A DNA stretch of 64,000 nt, taken from Ferribacterium limneticum (GTDB lineage Bacteria > Pseudomonadota > Gammaproteobacteria > Burkholderiales > Rhodocyclaceae). Under the pieces are notes generated by a model. The model ran no database searches. It worked only from the letters and a program-made list of their open reading frames with translations, and was not told the origin of the DNA. Below, piece by piece: positions 8,362-17,929 of this stretch; positions within the stretch are counted from its first letter, which is position 1, and every line of letters begins with the position of its first letter. A program made the translations under genes and the position numbers. Location of the stretch: contig NZ_CP075191.1 of NCBI RefSeq assembly GCF_020510625.1, positions 162,001-226,000 of the forward strand, written 5' to 3'.

Positions 8362-9461
8362 GAATTCTCCATACCGAAGCTTCATGTGGCTGGGGCGGCC
8401 AGGAGATCCGGATCCTGACGGAAGCGCGCGGGCTGATCCGCCGCGGTCATCAGGTGGAGCTGGTCTGCCCGCCGGAGGCTCGCATTTTTCAGGAGGCGCC
8501 TGCCTACGGCGTGCCCGTCAGAGGGTTGTCAATCGGCAAGAAGCGTTTGCCAGCGCTCAAGGCAATGCGTACTTTTCTGCACGACAACCGTTTCGACGTC
8601 ATCAATACCCATAGCTCGACAGATTCCTGGTTGGCTGCGCTGGCCTGCAAGACGCTGGCCGACGCCCCGCCCATCGTTCGCACCCGCCATTTGTCCACGG
8701 CGGTCAACCGCTCATGGTCGACCCGCTGGTTGTACGAAAAAGGCTGCGCTCATGTCGTCGTCACCGGCGAGGCCCTGAAGGCACAGCTGATTCGCGATAA
8801 CGGTTTCCCTTCAGCGCAACTGACCTCGGTGCCAACCGGCATCGACCTCGAACGTTTCCATCCGCAGCCACGAGCCTCGGCGCGGGCGACGCTTGGGCTA
8901 AGTGCGGAGGCGACTTACATCGGTATTCTGGCTACCCTGCGTGACTGGAAAGGGCACACCGTGCTCTTCGATGCGCTGACCCAGTTGCTGCCGAGTCGTC
9001 CGAACCTGCGTGTGCTGATCATCGGCGATGGTCCTTACCGCGACCGGCTCGATACCCGTGCCGAAGTGCTGGGCATAACCGACAGGCTCGACTTTGTTGG
9101 TCACCGTACGGATGCCGAGCGCTGGCTACCGGTCATCGATGTGTTCACCTTGCCCTCCTGGGGCGACGAAGGCGTGTCGCAAGCCTTGATGCAGGCGATG
9201 GCGTGCGCTTTGCCTATCGTCACCACCCCGGTGGGGAGCTTGACTGAGGTCATCCACGATGGTGAAACCGGCTTGATCGTACCGCCGCGTGATGCCTCTG
9301 CACTCGCTGCGGCAATTGCCCGGCTGCTCGACGATCCGGCGTTGGCCGGCCGCCTCGGGACAGCCGCCCGCGAACTGGCCGTGGTGCGTTGCGGTGAAAC
9401 ACTGATGCTGGACCGTATGGAAGCCATCTTCCGGCGTTTCGGGCGTCCCGGAGCACGCTAA
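8358..9461 (+). CDS. GT4 glycosyltransferase in the LPS cluster
   Basis: The product has 367 residues and a two-domain GT-B architecture. It opens with RILHTEASCGWGGQEIR, a glycine-rich acceptor-side loop. SVPTGIDLERFHP marks the linker, and the GT4 motif follows in PSWGDEGVSQALMQAMACAL, with the E-x7-type donor-binding region slightly altered (GVSQALMQA where an E is more usual after the first). The ATG overlaps the msbA stop as ATGA, placing it in the same transcription unit. Acceptor and donor sugars are unknown. Confidence 0.8.
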   Translation: MRILHTEASCGWGGQEIRILTEARGLIRRGHQVELVCPPEARIFQEAPAYGVPVRGLSIGKKRLPALKAMRTFLHDNRFDVINTHSSTDSWLAALACKTLADAPPIVRTRHLSTAVNRSWSTRWLYEKGCAHVVVTGEALKAQLIRDNGFPSAQLTSVPTGIDLERFHPQPRASARATLGLSAEATYIGILATLRDWKGHTVLFDALTQLLPSRPNLRVLIIGDGPYRDRLDTRAEVLGITDRLDFVGHRTDAERWLPVIDVFTLPSWGDEGVSQALMQAMACALPIVTTPVGSLTEVIHDGETGLIVPPRDASALAAAIARLLDDPALAGRLGTAARELAVVRCGETLMLDRMEAIFRRFGRPGAR

Positions 9462-9464
9462 ACG

Positions 9465-11336
9465 ATGTGTGGCATCGCTGGCTTCTTTGGCCGCCGCCCG
9501 GTTTCCGGGTTGGCTGTTGACGCCATGCGTGCGGCGATTGCCCGCCGCGGTCCCGATGCCTTTCATGTTGCCGGTTGTCGTGTTTCTGCTGCCCAGTTCG
9601 TCTTGCAGGATGAGTATGCCGGACTGAGCAGCGCGTTGCTGCATGCCCGTCTCTCGATCCGTGATCCGCGCCCGGTGGCCGACCAGCCAATGGCCAGCGA
9701 AGATGGTGATATCTGGCTTTGCTACAACGGTGAAGTTTACGGCTGGGAACAAGACAAGGCAGGTTTGCAGGCTCAGGGTCACGTTTTCAATACGACATCC
9801 GACACGGAATTCATCCTGCGCGCCTACCAGCAGTGGGGCTGGAACGGGCTGCTGCCGCGCTTGCGCGGCATGTTCGCACTGGTGGTCCTCGACCGGAAAT
9901 TGGGCAAGGTTTTTGCCGCACGCGACCGCATGGGTTTGAAGCCGCTGGTTTATTACCACGATGCAGCCAATGGCGAATTTGCCTTCAGCTCATTGGTGCG
10001 TGGCGTGCTGCCCTATCTGCCCGCCAACAAGCGCGGGTTTTCGCCGGCCGGCATCGACGCTTATCTCGCCCACCGAACGATTCCCGCGCCGGGAACGGTC
10101 TTTACCCACATCCAGCGCCTGGAAAATGCCCATTGTCTGGCGTTCGACCTCGCCAGTGGCAAACTCGAGAAGCGCTGCTACTGGTCTCCCGAACCGCTGG
10201 CAGATGGCAGCAAGACCTGGCAGGCCGAGCTGGACGAGGCAATTTTCCTGCGTACTGCCGCTGACCGGCCGGTCGGCCTGTTCCTGTCGAGTGGCATCGA
10301 TTCGACGGTACTCGCCAGTCGACTGGCCGAGCAGGGCTACCGCAACATCAGGACGTTTACCGCTGCCTTCGACAACCCCGCCATGGACGAAAGCGAGCGT
10401 GCTGCGGGTATCGCCCGGCGATTGGGCATGGAGAACGAACGAATTGCCATGCCGGCGGACACGGTGGCTGATTTTGCGCAGATTGTCGCCGATCTCGACG
10501 AGCCCTTCGCCGACCCCTCCAGCTTCCCAACCTGGTATCTCGCGCAGGCAGCAGTCAAGAGCGTCAAGGTCGTGCTCTGCGGTGACGGTGGTGACGAGAT
10601 GTTTGCCGGTTACAAGCGTTATCGGCAACACCTGCGTTCGGCTTGGCGACGAAAGCTTCCTGCGATTTCCGCTCTTCGCCCGCCACCGGCAATCTTGCCC
10701 GGCAAGCCTGGTCGCTTGGCTTTGGAAGCGTCGCTCGACTGGTTATCCGCCTACCCATTGCGCTTTTCCGGGATTGGCCTGACCGAGCGTGCGGCGCTGC
10801 AACCGGATGTCGCGGTCAATGCTCACCACTGGCGAATTCCTGATGGGGTGGCGGCGCTGTCTCCCATCACGCAGTTGCTGGCCATCGATGCCGAAAATTA
10901 TCTGCCGGAATATATCCTGCGCAAGGCGGACTTGCTGACGATGGCGCATGGCCTTGAAGGGCGCGCCCCTTTGCTCGACCATGTTTTCGTCGGCCGCGTA
11001 TTGGCGATGCCGGCCGCCGAGCGCTTCACCGATCCCGCGAAGCAGGCGTTGGCAGGCGTCTGTCCGCAGGCAGCAGAGTTCGCATTCTTTTCGCGCAAGA
11101 AAATGGGTTTCAATCCACCGGTTGGATCCCTGCTGAAATCCTTGCAAGGCCGGTTCGCAGGTTTGCCGGAACGCCTCTCGGCAAACAGTGGCAACCAGTT
11201 GCCGGTGCCTGCATTGACCCAGGCGCTGGCGCAGTGGCAAAGCGACAACGGGTATGGCGAACAACTGTTGCAATTGCTGATCCTCGATGAGTCTCTCCAG
11301 CAACTCGCCTGCTTGGCGCGGGTGCGACATGACTAA
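9465..11336 (+). CDS. asnB: Asparagine-synthase-type glutamine amidotransferase in the LPS cluster
   Basis: The 623-residue protein has an N-terminal class II glutaminase domain with the nucleophile Cys2 in MCGIAGFFG, RRGPD near residue 29 and YNGEVYG. A C-terminal ATP-pyrophosphatase domain follows, with SSGIDST near 275-281 and CGDGGDEMFAGYKRY near 369. Both active sites look intact, so glutamine-dependent amide transfer with AMP formation is expected. It could be ordinary AsnB, but its place inside an LPS cluster, only 3 bases after a glycosyltransferase and overlapping a GT9 gene, suggests amidation of a sugar carboxylate. That role is inferred. Confidence 0.85.
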   Translation: MCGIAGFFGRRPVSGLAVDAMRAAIARRGPDAFHVAGCRVSAAQFVLQDEYAGLSSALLHARLSIRDPRPVADQPMASEDGDIWLCYNGEVYGWEQDKAGLQAQGHVFNTTSDTEFILRAYQQWGWNGLLPRLRGMFALVVLDRKLGKVFAARDRMGLKPLVYYHDAANGEFAFSSLVRGVLPYLPANKRGFSPAGIDAYLAHRTIPAPGTVFTHIQRLENAHCLAFDLASGKLEKRCYWSPEPLADGSKTWQAELDEAIFLRTAADRPVGLFLSSGIDSTVLASRLAEQGYRNIRTFTAAFDNPAMDESERAAGIARRLGMENERIAMPADTVADFAQIVADLDEPFADPSSFPTWYLAQAAVKSVKVVLCGDGGDEMFAGYKRYRQHLRSAWRRKLPAISALRPPPAILPGKPGRLALEASLDWLSAYPLRFSGIGLTERAALQPDVAVNAHHWRIPDGVAALSPITQLLAIDAENYLPEYILRKADLLTMAHGLEGRAPLLDHVFVGRVLAMPAAERFTDPAKQALAGVCPQAAEFAFFSRKKMGFNPPVGSLLKSLQGRFAGLPERLSANSGNQLPVPALTQALAQWQSDNGYGEQLLQLLILDESLQQLACLARVRHD

Positions 11337-12459
11337 AAACAGCCGCCTCTGGTCTCGCTTGCTGGTTCTCTCGCATGCCTTGCCGCGCCTTGTTTTTGGC
11401 CGGAAAAAACCGAGCCGGCCACAACGAATACTGATCGCTCATCATCTATTGCTCGGTGACAGCATCATGCTGGCTGGACTGTTCAAGAAACTGCGCCGCG
11501 ATCACCCTGAAGCGCAGATCGATACTCTGGTGCCGGTGGCCTGGCTGCCCATTTTTGCGAGTCGGCCCTATGGCATACGGGCGCTGCCTTACGACCCTCG
11601 TTCACTGAGCAGCCAGAAACGACTGATTTCCGAGGGGCCCTATGACTGGGCGCTCGTCCCGGCCGACAACCGCTGGGCGTGGATCGCCCGGGCCATGGGG
11701 GCGCGTTGGGTGACCGCCTTTGCCGGTAGCGAAGGTGGCGTCAAGGATTGGCCGGTGGACGAATTCATCGACTGGCCACAGAGCCCGGAAGCCTGGGGGG
11801 ACATCGCCAGCCGTTTGGTGTTTGGTCCGGAGCCGGCTCCGTACGTTTCCGGGGAGTGGCCGGCACCGCCCTTGCCCGAAAATGGCCCGGTGCTGCCGGC
11901 CAAACCGTACGCAGTGCTGCATCTGGGCGCCTCCAGCCCTCACAAGTTGTGGCCGCCTGAACGCTGGCTGGCCTTGGCCGAAACCCTTGCTCAGTCCGGA
12001 CTAACCGTGGTCTGGTCCGCCGGGCCGAATGAAAAGGCGCTGGTCGAGGCGGCCGACCCGCAGGGACGCTTCATTAATCTGGCTGGGCAGTTCAACATGG
12101 CAGGCTTGTGGCATCTGATGGCCGGGGCTGCGCTGCTGGTCAGTCCCGATACCGGGGTCGCCCATTTGGCGCGGCTGACCGGGACGCCTGCCGTGGTGCT
12201 GTTCGGTCCGGGGTCGCCGATTGTGTCGGGGCCGGGCCGTTTCTGGCACGACAGTCCGTTTGCGGTGGTCTGGGAAGAGAACATCGAGTGCCGCAATCAG
12301 AATCTGCTGTTCGAGCGGCCCTTGCCTTGGGTGCGCCATTGCTGGCGCGGCGTTGCCGAGTGCGGTCGGCCGCGCTGCATCTGGGAAATCGATAACCAAC
12401 GGGTCATGCAGGCCATTGAAAAAGTTACCGGCATCGTGCTGGTCAGGGAGCGGGCATGA
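11329..12459 (+). CDS. GT9 heptosyltransferase-like protein
   Basis: The 376-residue protein belongs to glycosyltransferase family 9. The first beta strand and loop read ILIAHHLLLGDSIMLAG, where typical heptosyltransferases have R-x-GD, so the GD is kept. The C-terminal donor motif is SPDTGVAHLARLTGTPAVVLFG near residue 282. The tail has a CRNQ...CWRG...CGRPRC cysteine pattern. The ATG at 11329 lies inside the end of asnB (8-base overlap), and the stop overlaps the next gene. Heptose transfer is the family expectation but the acceptor is unknown. Confidence 0.78.
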   Translation: MTKNSRLWSRLLVLSHALPRLVFGRKKPSRPQRILIAHHLLLGDSIMLAGLFKKLRRDHPEAQIDTLVPVAWLPIFASRPYGIRALPYDPRSLSSQKRLISEGPYDWALVPADNRWAWIARAMGARWVTAFAGSEGGVKDWPVDEFIDWPQSPEAWGDIASRLVFGPEPAPYVSGEWPAPPLPENGPVLPAKPYAVLHLGASSPHKLWPPERWLALAETLAQSGLTVVWSAGPNEKALVEAADPQGRFINLAGQFNMAGLWHLMAGAALLVSPDTGVAHLARLTGTPAVVLFGPGSPIVSGPGRFWHDSPFAVVWEENIECRNQNLLFERPLPWVRHCWRGVAECGRPRCIWEIDNQRVMQAIEKVTGIVLVRERA

Positions 12460-13613
12460 GTCCGGAAAACAAGAAACGGGTCGGTTTGTTTGTCGACTCG
12501 CTGATGGGCGGCGGGGCCGAGCGGGTGGCGCTCAATTTCGCCGAAAAATTCATCGAACTGGGCCACGATGCGCGGGTTTTTGTGCTGCACCCGCCCATCG
12601 AACACCAGACCGGCACTGTGCCGATTCATCTGGTCAGCGAGCAGTTCAAACTGGCCAACTGGCGGCCACTGAATAAATGGCTGTACGCCCAGCGCATCAA
12701 AAAGCTGGTCCGCGAGATCGAGGCCGATGGCAAGCCTTTCGATTTCTTCATCTCGAATGCCGAGGATTCCGATCGCCTGACACGGATGGCCGGTCTGCGG
12801 CCGGTATTTATCCGCTATCGCAATTCGCTGCAGCACTTCCTGGCCGCAAAGGTCGGAGATACGACAGGGCTCAAGCGCCGTATCCGTCATGTCCGCTGGT
12901 TGAACAAGTTTCGCCGTTTCTACAGCGGTCATATCGTTACTGTCTCGCGGGCGCTGGAAGAAGAGCTGGTGCATGAAATCGGCCTCAAACCGAAGTCGAT
13001 CAAAACCATCTACAACCCCTTTGATTTCGACCTGCTGCGTCGCCGTGCCGCCGAAGCGCGCGAACTGCCGGCCGAGCCTTACATCCTCTATCCCGCCCGC
13101 CTGACGCCGCGCAAGCGCCAAGATCTGCTGCTGCGTGCTTATGCGCTGTCGGGGGTGACGCTGCCGCTGGTATTGCTGGGCGGTGTCAGTGGTGCCGAAG
13201 GCGAGAAATACGAGGCAGAGATGAAGGCGCTGGCTGCCGAATTGGGTATTGCCGGGCGGGTCCGCTTCCTCGGCTTCGAGCAGAATCCCTATCCGTGGAT
13301 CAAGCATGCGGCGCTGGTCGCGATGTCCTCCGACAGCGAAGGCCTGCCGACGGTGCTGATCGAATCCCTGATTCTTGGAACGCCAGTGGTGAGCACCGAC
13401 TGTCCGACAGGGCCGTCGGAAATTCTCACTGGCGATCTGGCCTGCTTCCTGTCACCGGTCGACGATGCACCGGCGCTGGGCGCCAATATCCGTGCGGCGC
13501 TGGAAAACTATCCGGCAATCGGCGAGGCTCATATCGAGCGCTTCCGAGCCGAAAACACGATCCAAACCTACATTGCTCATTTTGAGGCGCTGACCGAGGC
13601 GGCAAAGAAATGA
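12456..13613 (+). CDS. GT4 glycosyltransferase in the LPS cluster
   Basis: This 385-residue enzyme starts with VGLFVDSLMGGGAERVALN, the GGGAER loop typical of GT4 enzymes that build polysaccharides. It has YPARLTPRKRQDLLLRA at the domain junction and SSDSEGLPTVLIESLILGTP near residue 290, which contains the conserved E-x7-E. It is translationally coupled on both sides by 4-base overlaps. It is expected to be cytoplasmic and to elongate the core or O-chain; the specificity cannot be called. Confidence 0.82.
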   Translation: MSPENKKRVGLFVDSLMGGGAERVALNFAEKFIELGHDARVFVLHPPIEHQTGTVPIHLVSEQFKLANWRPLNKWLYAQRIKKLVREIEADGKPFDFFISNAEDSDRLTRMAGLRPVFIRYRNSLQHFLAAKVGDTTGLKRRIRHVRWLNKFRRFYSGHIVTVSRALEEELVHEIGLKPKSIKTIYNPFDFDLLRRRAAEARELPAEPYILYPARLTPRKRQDLLLRAYALSGVTLPLVLLGGVSGAEGEKYEAEMKALAAELGIAGRVRFLGFEQNPYPWIKHAALVAMSSDSEGLPTVLIESLILGTPVVSTDCPTGPSEILTGDLACFLSPVDDAPALGANIRAALENYPAIGEAHIERFRAENTIQTYIAHFEALTEAAKK

Positions 13614-14770
13614 CTCAGGGCATGCCAGCCGAGCCGCTGTTTGCCCAGATCAAACTGCACACGTATTTCGGTGGCGGAGAAATTTTCGCTGCGCATCTTG
13701 CCGAGGCTGCCGCCGGCTTGGGTGGCTCATCAGTCCTGATTGTGCACCCGGCTGCGAAGCATTGGCAGAACCTGCACCTGCCGGCAACCAGACTGATCGA
13801 GGCGCACGACTGGGCAGAGGCTGTTACTAAGCTACCGCGCGGCTTGCCGGTGATTGTCCATGCTGCGCCACCGCTGGACATTGCGCAGAAAATTGCCGCG
13901 ATGCAACCGTTGATCGGCTTCGTGCATATGCCTCTCAACCGTTTTTATGCCGACAGCCGTCATGCCTATGGCGCCTGCACGCGGGTGGTCGGTGTTTCCG
14001 GCTACGTGATCGATACCATTCGCGGCTTGGGGTTGGAAGCCTGGCCCGATCCTTTCTATGGCGTTGCTGATGCCAGGCGACCAGGTGACGGGGAGGGGAT
14101 CGTCTCGACCTCCGAATTCGAATGGGATCGCCGCAAGTTCCGCGATCGTCTGCTTGGTCTCAGCGAACCGTTCTGGTCACGCCTGCGTCGGCAAACCGCT
14201 TACCAGAAGCGCGATGGCCTGACGCTTGGCATTGTTTCGCGTCTGGCACCGATCAAGCAGTTCCCGCTGCTGATGGAACTGCTCTCTCCGGAACTGGCGC
14301 GCCAGAAAAACATTTTTCTGGAAGTCTTTGGTGCAGGCGGCTACGCTTCGGTGCGCGACCTGCGCCGCGCCCTGAAACCGCTCGGTGAGCGCGTTCGCTT
14401 TTGGGGTCACCAGCGGGATGTTGCCCGGGCTTATGCCAGCATTGACGTGCTGATGACCGGCTTGCCGGAGCGCGAGGCACTGGGGCTCAATGTCATTGAG
14501 TCCCAGGCTTGCGGTGTACCGGTGCTGGCGCCGGGGGCGCCGCCATTTACCGAAACGGTTCTTCCTGGCAAGACAGGCTGGCTGTATGCAGACCCGAGAA
14601 AATCCGGCGACGCTGTTTACCCGTCATTTTCTGCGCTACTTGCCCAGATTCAGATGGGCAAGGCGGCCGGTTCGCTACCCGACCCGCGTAGCGAAACCGA
14701 ACACATGGAACGTTTCTCGAAAAATGCCTTCAACAAACGACTCGCCGCCTTGCTTGCCAGCGTCCGCTGA
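13610..14770 (+). CDS. Glycosyltransferase (GT1/GT4 superfamily) in the LPS cluster
   Basis: The 386-residue product has the GT-B layout. The N-terminal KLHTYFGGGEIFAAHLAEAA acts as the glycine-rich loop, LTLGIVSRLAPIKQFPLLMEL starts the second domain, and PEREALGLNVIESQACGVPVLAPG carries the donor-binding glutamates near residue 285-300. The N-terminal domain is less typical of GT4 than the neighbours. Its stop lies 47 bases inside the waaL frame, which makes the waaL start less certain than the others in the operon. Confidence 0.75.
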   Translation: MTQGMPAEPLFAQIKLHTYFGGGEIFAAHLAEAAAGLGGSSVLIVHPAAKHWQNLHLPATRLIEAHDWAEAVTKLPRGLPVIVHAAPPLDIAQKIAAMQPLIGFVHMPLNRFYADSRHAYGACTRVVGVSGYVIDTIRGLGLEAWPDPFYGVADARRPGDGEGIVSTSEFEWDRRKFRDRLLGLSEPFWSRLRRQTAYQKRDGLTLGIVSRLAPIKQFPLLMELLSPELARQKNIFLEVFGAGGYASVRDLRRALKPLGERVRFWGHQRDVARAYASIDVLMTGLPEREALGLNVIESQACGVPVLAPGAPPFTETVLPGKTGWLYADPRKSGDAVYPSFSALLAQIQMGKAAGSLPDPRSETEHMERFSKNAFNKRLAALLASVR

Positions 14771-15977
14771 GCCGAACAGCCGTTTTACGCTTTTCGCCTG
14801 GGTTTCTCTCTCCCTGCTGGGCGTTTTTGCCTTGCTGGCAAACGCGCCGGCACCCCGTCGAATATTTTCAGTTGTGGTGTTGTTAAGCTTCATCGTTGAA
14901 GGGTTCAACAGAGTTTCCCTGATCAGGCGCTACTGGGCAGCCTTTTTACCCTGGGTCGCGGTGGTGCTGGCATCGGCTCTTTGGTCACCTTCTCCCACGG
15001 TTACCCTGGGTGACGCGTTGTGGGAGATCATTTCTCCGATTGCGGCCGGCTTGTTGGCCATGTCGGTGGCGGCGCGTATCGGGCAACGCCATTTCTGGTT
15101 GCCATTTGCCTTGATCGGCATTTTTATCGTGCCATGTCTGCTCGGGGCATTGCATGTCCATGCGGGATTCTGGCCGGAACTCCCCAAAGTTGTTGTTGGC
15201 GCCTACGCCGGGCGTGGCGTGGCCAGTACCATGGGAGTCTTTCTGACGCTGATCGGCATTGCCGTAATCGGAATTAACTGGAGAGTTGCGGGGGGGCGGA
15301 AATATCGGCTGATTTTTCTTGGGGGCTGGTTGTTGATTGCCGGGATATTGCTGGGAGTACTCGGGCATAACCGGATGTACTGGTTGGCTTTGCCAATCGC
15401 CTTGCTGCCGTGGCTGATCAGGATTGGAAATTTGCCGAAACGCATGCGTTTCGGGCTGATTGGCAGCTTGCTGATGGTTGTTGCCATGGGCATTTTGTAC
15501 TCGAATTATCTTGCCAAATTGCCCGCAGTTGGCGAAGCAGCGCCCTCCGAAAATCTGAATAGTTATGTCAAGGATCCTCGTTGGGTAATCTGGCATGACT
15601 GGCTGGCGGTAGCAGCTGAACGTCCGCTGCTCGGTATCGGCTATGGCTCGCGGATCATGTCGAGAGTGGGCGAACAGAAAATTGCCGTCACTGTCGATTA
15701 CAACGTTCAGCAGCATGCTCATAATCTGCTGCTCAACATCGTCGTCCAGACGGGACTTGTCGGACTCGTTTGTTTTCTGTTCGCACTCGGGGGAGTCTGG
15801 CGCTTGCTATTCGATGCCCGGGGTGCAGTTGCGGAAGTGCCGGGCACATGGCAACTGGCTGCCCTTTCTCTGGTGCTGGCAGCTTTGGTTAAGTCCATGA
15901 CGGATGATTTTTTTTGGGGGCCGGCCGGTGTTTTGATGTGGATGTTTGTCGGCGTATTCGCTGCCAGAAGGCGATAA
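14724..15977 (+). CDS. waaL: O-antigen ligase family membrane protein (WaaL-like)
   Basis: WaaL-type enzymes join undecaprenyl-linked O-chains to lipid A-core at the periplasmic face. The 417-residue protein has about ten hydrophobic segments. A large periplasmic-type loop between them contains the hallmark region PLLGIGYGSR followed by QQHAHNLLLNIVVQTG, where the conserved H-x-N/H-N pattern of the Wzy/WaaL superfamily sits. Wzy polymerases share this topology, but the genomic context favours a ligase. ATG 14724 was chosen as the first start before the first membrane helix; its ribosome-binding site is poor and it overlaps the upstream gene by 47 bases. Confidence 0.8.
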   Translation: MPSTNDSPPCLPASAEPNSRFTLFAWVSLSLLGVFALLANAPAPRRIFSVVVLLSFIVEGFNRVSLIRRYWAAFLPWVAVVLASALWSPSPTVTLGDALWEIISPIAAGLLAMSVAARIGQRHFWLPFALIGIFIVPCLLGALHVHAGFWPELPKVVVGAYAGRGVASTMGVFLTLIGIAVIGINWRVAGGRKYRLIFLGGWLLIAGILLGVLGHNRMYWLALPIALLPWLIRIGNLPKRMRFGLIGSLLMVVAMGILYSNYLAKLPAVGEAAPSENLNSYVKDPRWVIWHDWLAVAAERPLLGIGYGSRIMSRVGEQKIAVTVDYNVQQHAHNLLLNIVVQTGLVGLVCFLFALGGVWRLLFDARGAVAEVPGTWQLAALSLVLAALVKSMTDDFFWGPAGVLMWMFVGVFAARRR

Positions 15978-16071
15978 TTTTTAACAGCGTTGTCAACCAG
16001 GGTTGGGGCAAAGCGAGCGACATGGGCCTTAAAATCGTGTCTGGATGGGGCTAGTCGATAAAAGGAAAAGC

Positions 16072-16797
16072 ATGATCAGAAAAGATGGTCGTACGATGCG
16101 GCGTCTGCGAAAGCTACGCTTGAAATTTGGCAAGCCGGCATTGGCCGAGAATTCTGGTGTACTGCTGCCGATTTCTGCCGCCGGCGTTTCTCCCGCCTTG
16201 TTGCGGGCGATTTATCTTGACCCTTATGAAAGTCATGAGCGGGCAATCATCATGAGCAAATTGGCTGGCGATGATGTGGTGCTCGAGTTGGGGGCTGGGA
16301 TAGGGTTCATCTCGACCCTCTGCGCAAAAAAAATAGGTAGCGAAAGGGTTTTTGCTGTGGAAGCGAATCCGATCATGGCCGAAACCATCCGGGAGACCTA
16401 TCGTCTCAATGGTGTTGCTCCGCAGTTGACCTGCGGTCTTCTCGGACAGGGCGATGGTGAGGACACTTTTTATGTTGAGAGCAATTTCATCTCGTCATCT
16501 ACCCACCAGCGAAGTGCTTCCGCCACGCCGATCAGGACGCAGCGTTTCGATGCGGGGAGATTCATGCAACAGATCAAGCCGACATTTCTGATCTGTGATA
16601 TCGAAGGCGGGGAGCAGGAGTTGCTCGATTACATGTCTCTGGATGGCTTACGAAAGCTTTGCATCGAGTTGCATCCACATGTGATCGGCAATCAGGGCGT
16701 CAGCAGTATTTTCAGGCGCTTGCTGAATGAGGGGTTTGTCTGTGATTTCCTGATGTCCTCGGGCAAGGTTTTTTTCTTCGAACGTAATTCGGCATAG
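16072..16797 (+). CDS. FkbM family SAM-dependent methyltransferase
   Basis: This is a 241-residue methyltransferase with the SAM-binding motif VLELGAGIGFISTLCA near residue 65, VFAVEANP as the acidic second strand, and the FkbM-type CDIEGGEQELLDY near 175. FkbM enzymes O-methylate sugars or polyketides, and here a sugar of the LPS is the likely target. ATG 16072 follows AAAGGAAAA and was preferred over 16045, which has no ribosome-binding site. It lies 94 bases after waaL and may belong to the same unit or have its own promoter. Confidence 0.8.
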   Translation: MIRKDGRTMRRLRKLRLKFGKPALAENSGVLLPISAAGVSPALLRAIYLDPYESHERAIIMSKLAGDDVVLELGAGIGFISTLCAKKIGSERVFAVEANPIMAETIRETYRLNGVAPQLTCGLLGQGDGEDTFYVESNFISSSTHQRSASATPIRTQRFDAGRFMQQIKPTFLICDIEGGEQELLDYMSLDGLRKLCIELHPHVIGNQGVSSIFRRLLNEGFVCDFLMSSGKVFFFERNSA

Positions 16798-16870
16798 CTT
16801 TGTGGCTGTGAGGCAGCGTGCAGGGGGCTCTGAACAAGATCCCTCGCACGGAAGGGTGTGAAACAGAGAG

Positions 16871-17929
16871 ATGGGCAAACCAGAACAATCAATTCTAATC
16901 ATTCGGCGAGACAACATTGGTGATCTGGTGTTGACGACACCTTTGTTCGAAGCCATCCGGCGACGCTATCCGAATGCGTACATTGCCGTGCTGGTCAATA
17001 GCTACAACGCACCGGCAATTCTTGGTAACCCATTTGTCGACGATGTCTTTTCATATACCAAAGGCAAGCATGCCGAGGGTGTCAAAGTACTGAATGCTTA
17101 CTGGCGGCGCTTTTTGCTGGTCTGGCGCTTGCGCAGGCAACATTTCGATTTCGTCATCCTTCCCAATGGCGGCTACGCTTCGCGGGCCCTGAGTTTTGCC
17201 CGGATGCTGAAACCGAAGAGCATCATTGGATTCGATGGTGGCAAGGAAAAGGGGGGCGGGATCGATGTGCCAATTTCCCATGTTGGCGGCGAGTCTCTGC
17301 ATGAAACAGAGGATATCTTTCGGTTGCTCTCGCCGCTCGATATTGCTGAACCAATACCACCGCTGACGGTGGTACCGAACCGGCAAGTTGTGGAACGGAT
17401 TGCCTCCAGTTTGGCGCCGGCCTTCACCGCGGCCAGCGGCCCGGTTGTGGCGCTGCACCTGAGCGCCCGCAAGGAAAAGCAGCGTTGGCCGGTCGACAGG
17501 TTTGCAGTATTGGCCCGGCGCTTGTACCAGACCCACGGCACACGCTTCCTGGTTTTCTGGTCGCCTGGTGACGAGAACAATCCCTTTCATCCTGGTGATG
17601 ATGGCAAGGCAGCAAAATTGCTGGCGGACGTTGCCGACCTGCCGGTATCAGCGGTCCGTACGGAAGCTTTGGCCGAACTGATTGCCGGCCTTTCATTGGC
17701 CGATTTCGCCATACTCTCCGATGGAGGTGCGATGCACCTGGCTGCCGGGCTGGGTAAGCCCATGGTCTGCTTTTTTGGCAACTCTCCGTCGAATCGCTGG
17801 CATCCATGGGGGGTTCCCTATGAATTGTTGCAAAAATCGTCGGAGGATGTCGGTGATATTGGCGTGGACGAGGTGCTTGCGGCGTTTGAACGCTTGCTAA
17901 TCAGTAACGTAAGCAAGCGGCCCGCCTAA
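16871..17929 (+). CDS. GT9 heptosyltransferase-like protein
   Basis: The 352-residue protein opens with ILIIRRDNIGDLVLTTPLF, the canonical R-x-D-x-x-GD-x-x-x-x-P motif of ADP-heptose transferases. It closes with SDGGAMHLAAGLGKPMVCFFG near residue 278. It is the third GT9 member in the cluster and the last gene before the convergent polA, whose stop it overlaps by 4 bases. The acceptor is unknown; heptosyltransferase or a related octulose/hexose transferase are both possible. Confidence 0.8.
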   Translation: MGKPEQSILIIRRDNIGDLVLTTPLFEAIRRRYPNAYIAVLVNSYNAPAILGNPFVDDVFSYTKGKHAEGVKVLNAYWRRFLLVWRLRRQHFDFVILPNGGYASRALSFARMLKPKSIIGFDGGKEKGGGIDVPISHVGGESLHETEDIFRLLSPLDIAEPIPPLTVVPNRQVVERIASSLAPAFTAASGPVVALHLSARKEKQRWPVDRFAVLARRLYQTHGTRFLVFWSPGDENNPFHPGDDGKAAKLLADVADLPVSAVRTEALAELIAGLSLADFAILSDGGAMHLAAGLGKPMVCFFGNSPSNRWHPWGVPYELLQKSSEDVGDIGVDEVLAAFERLLISNVSKRPA

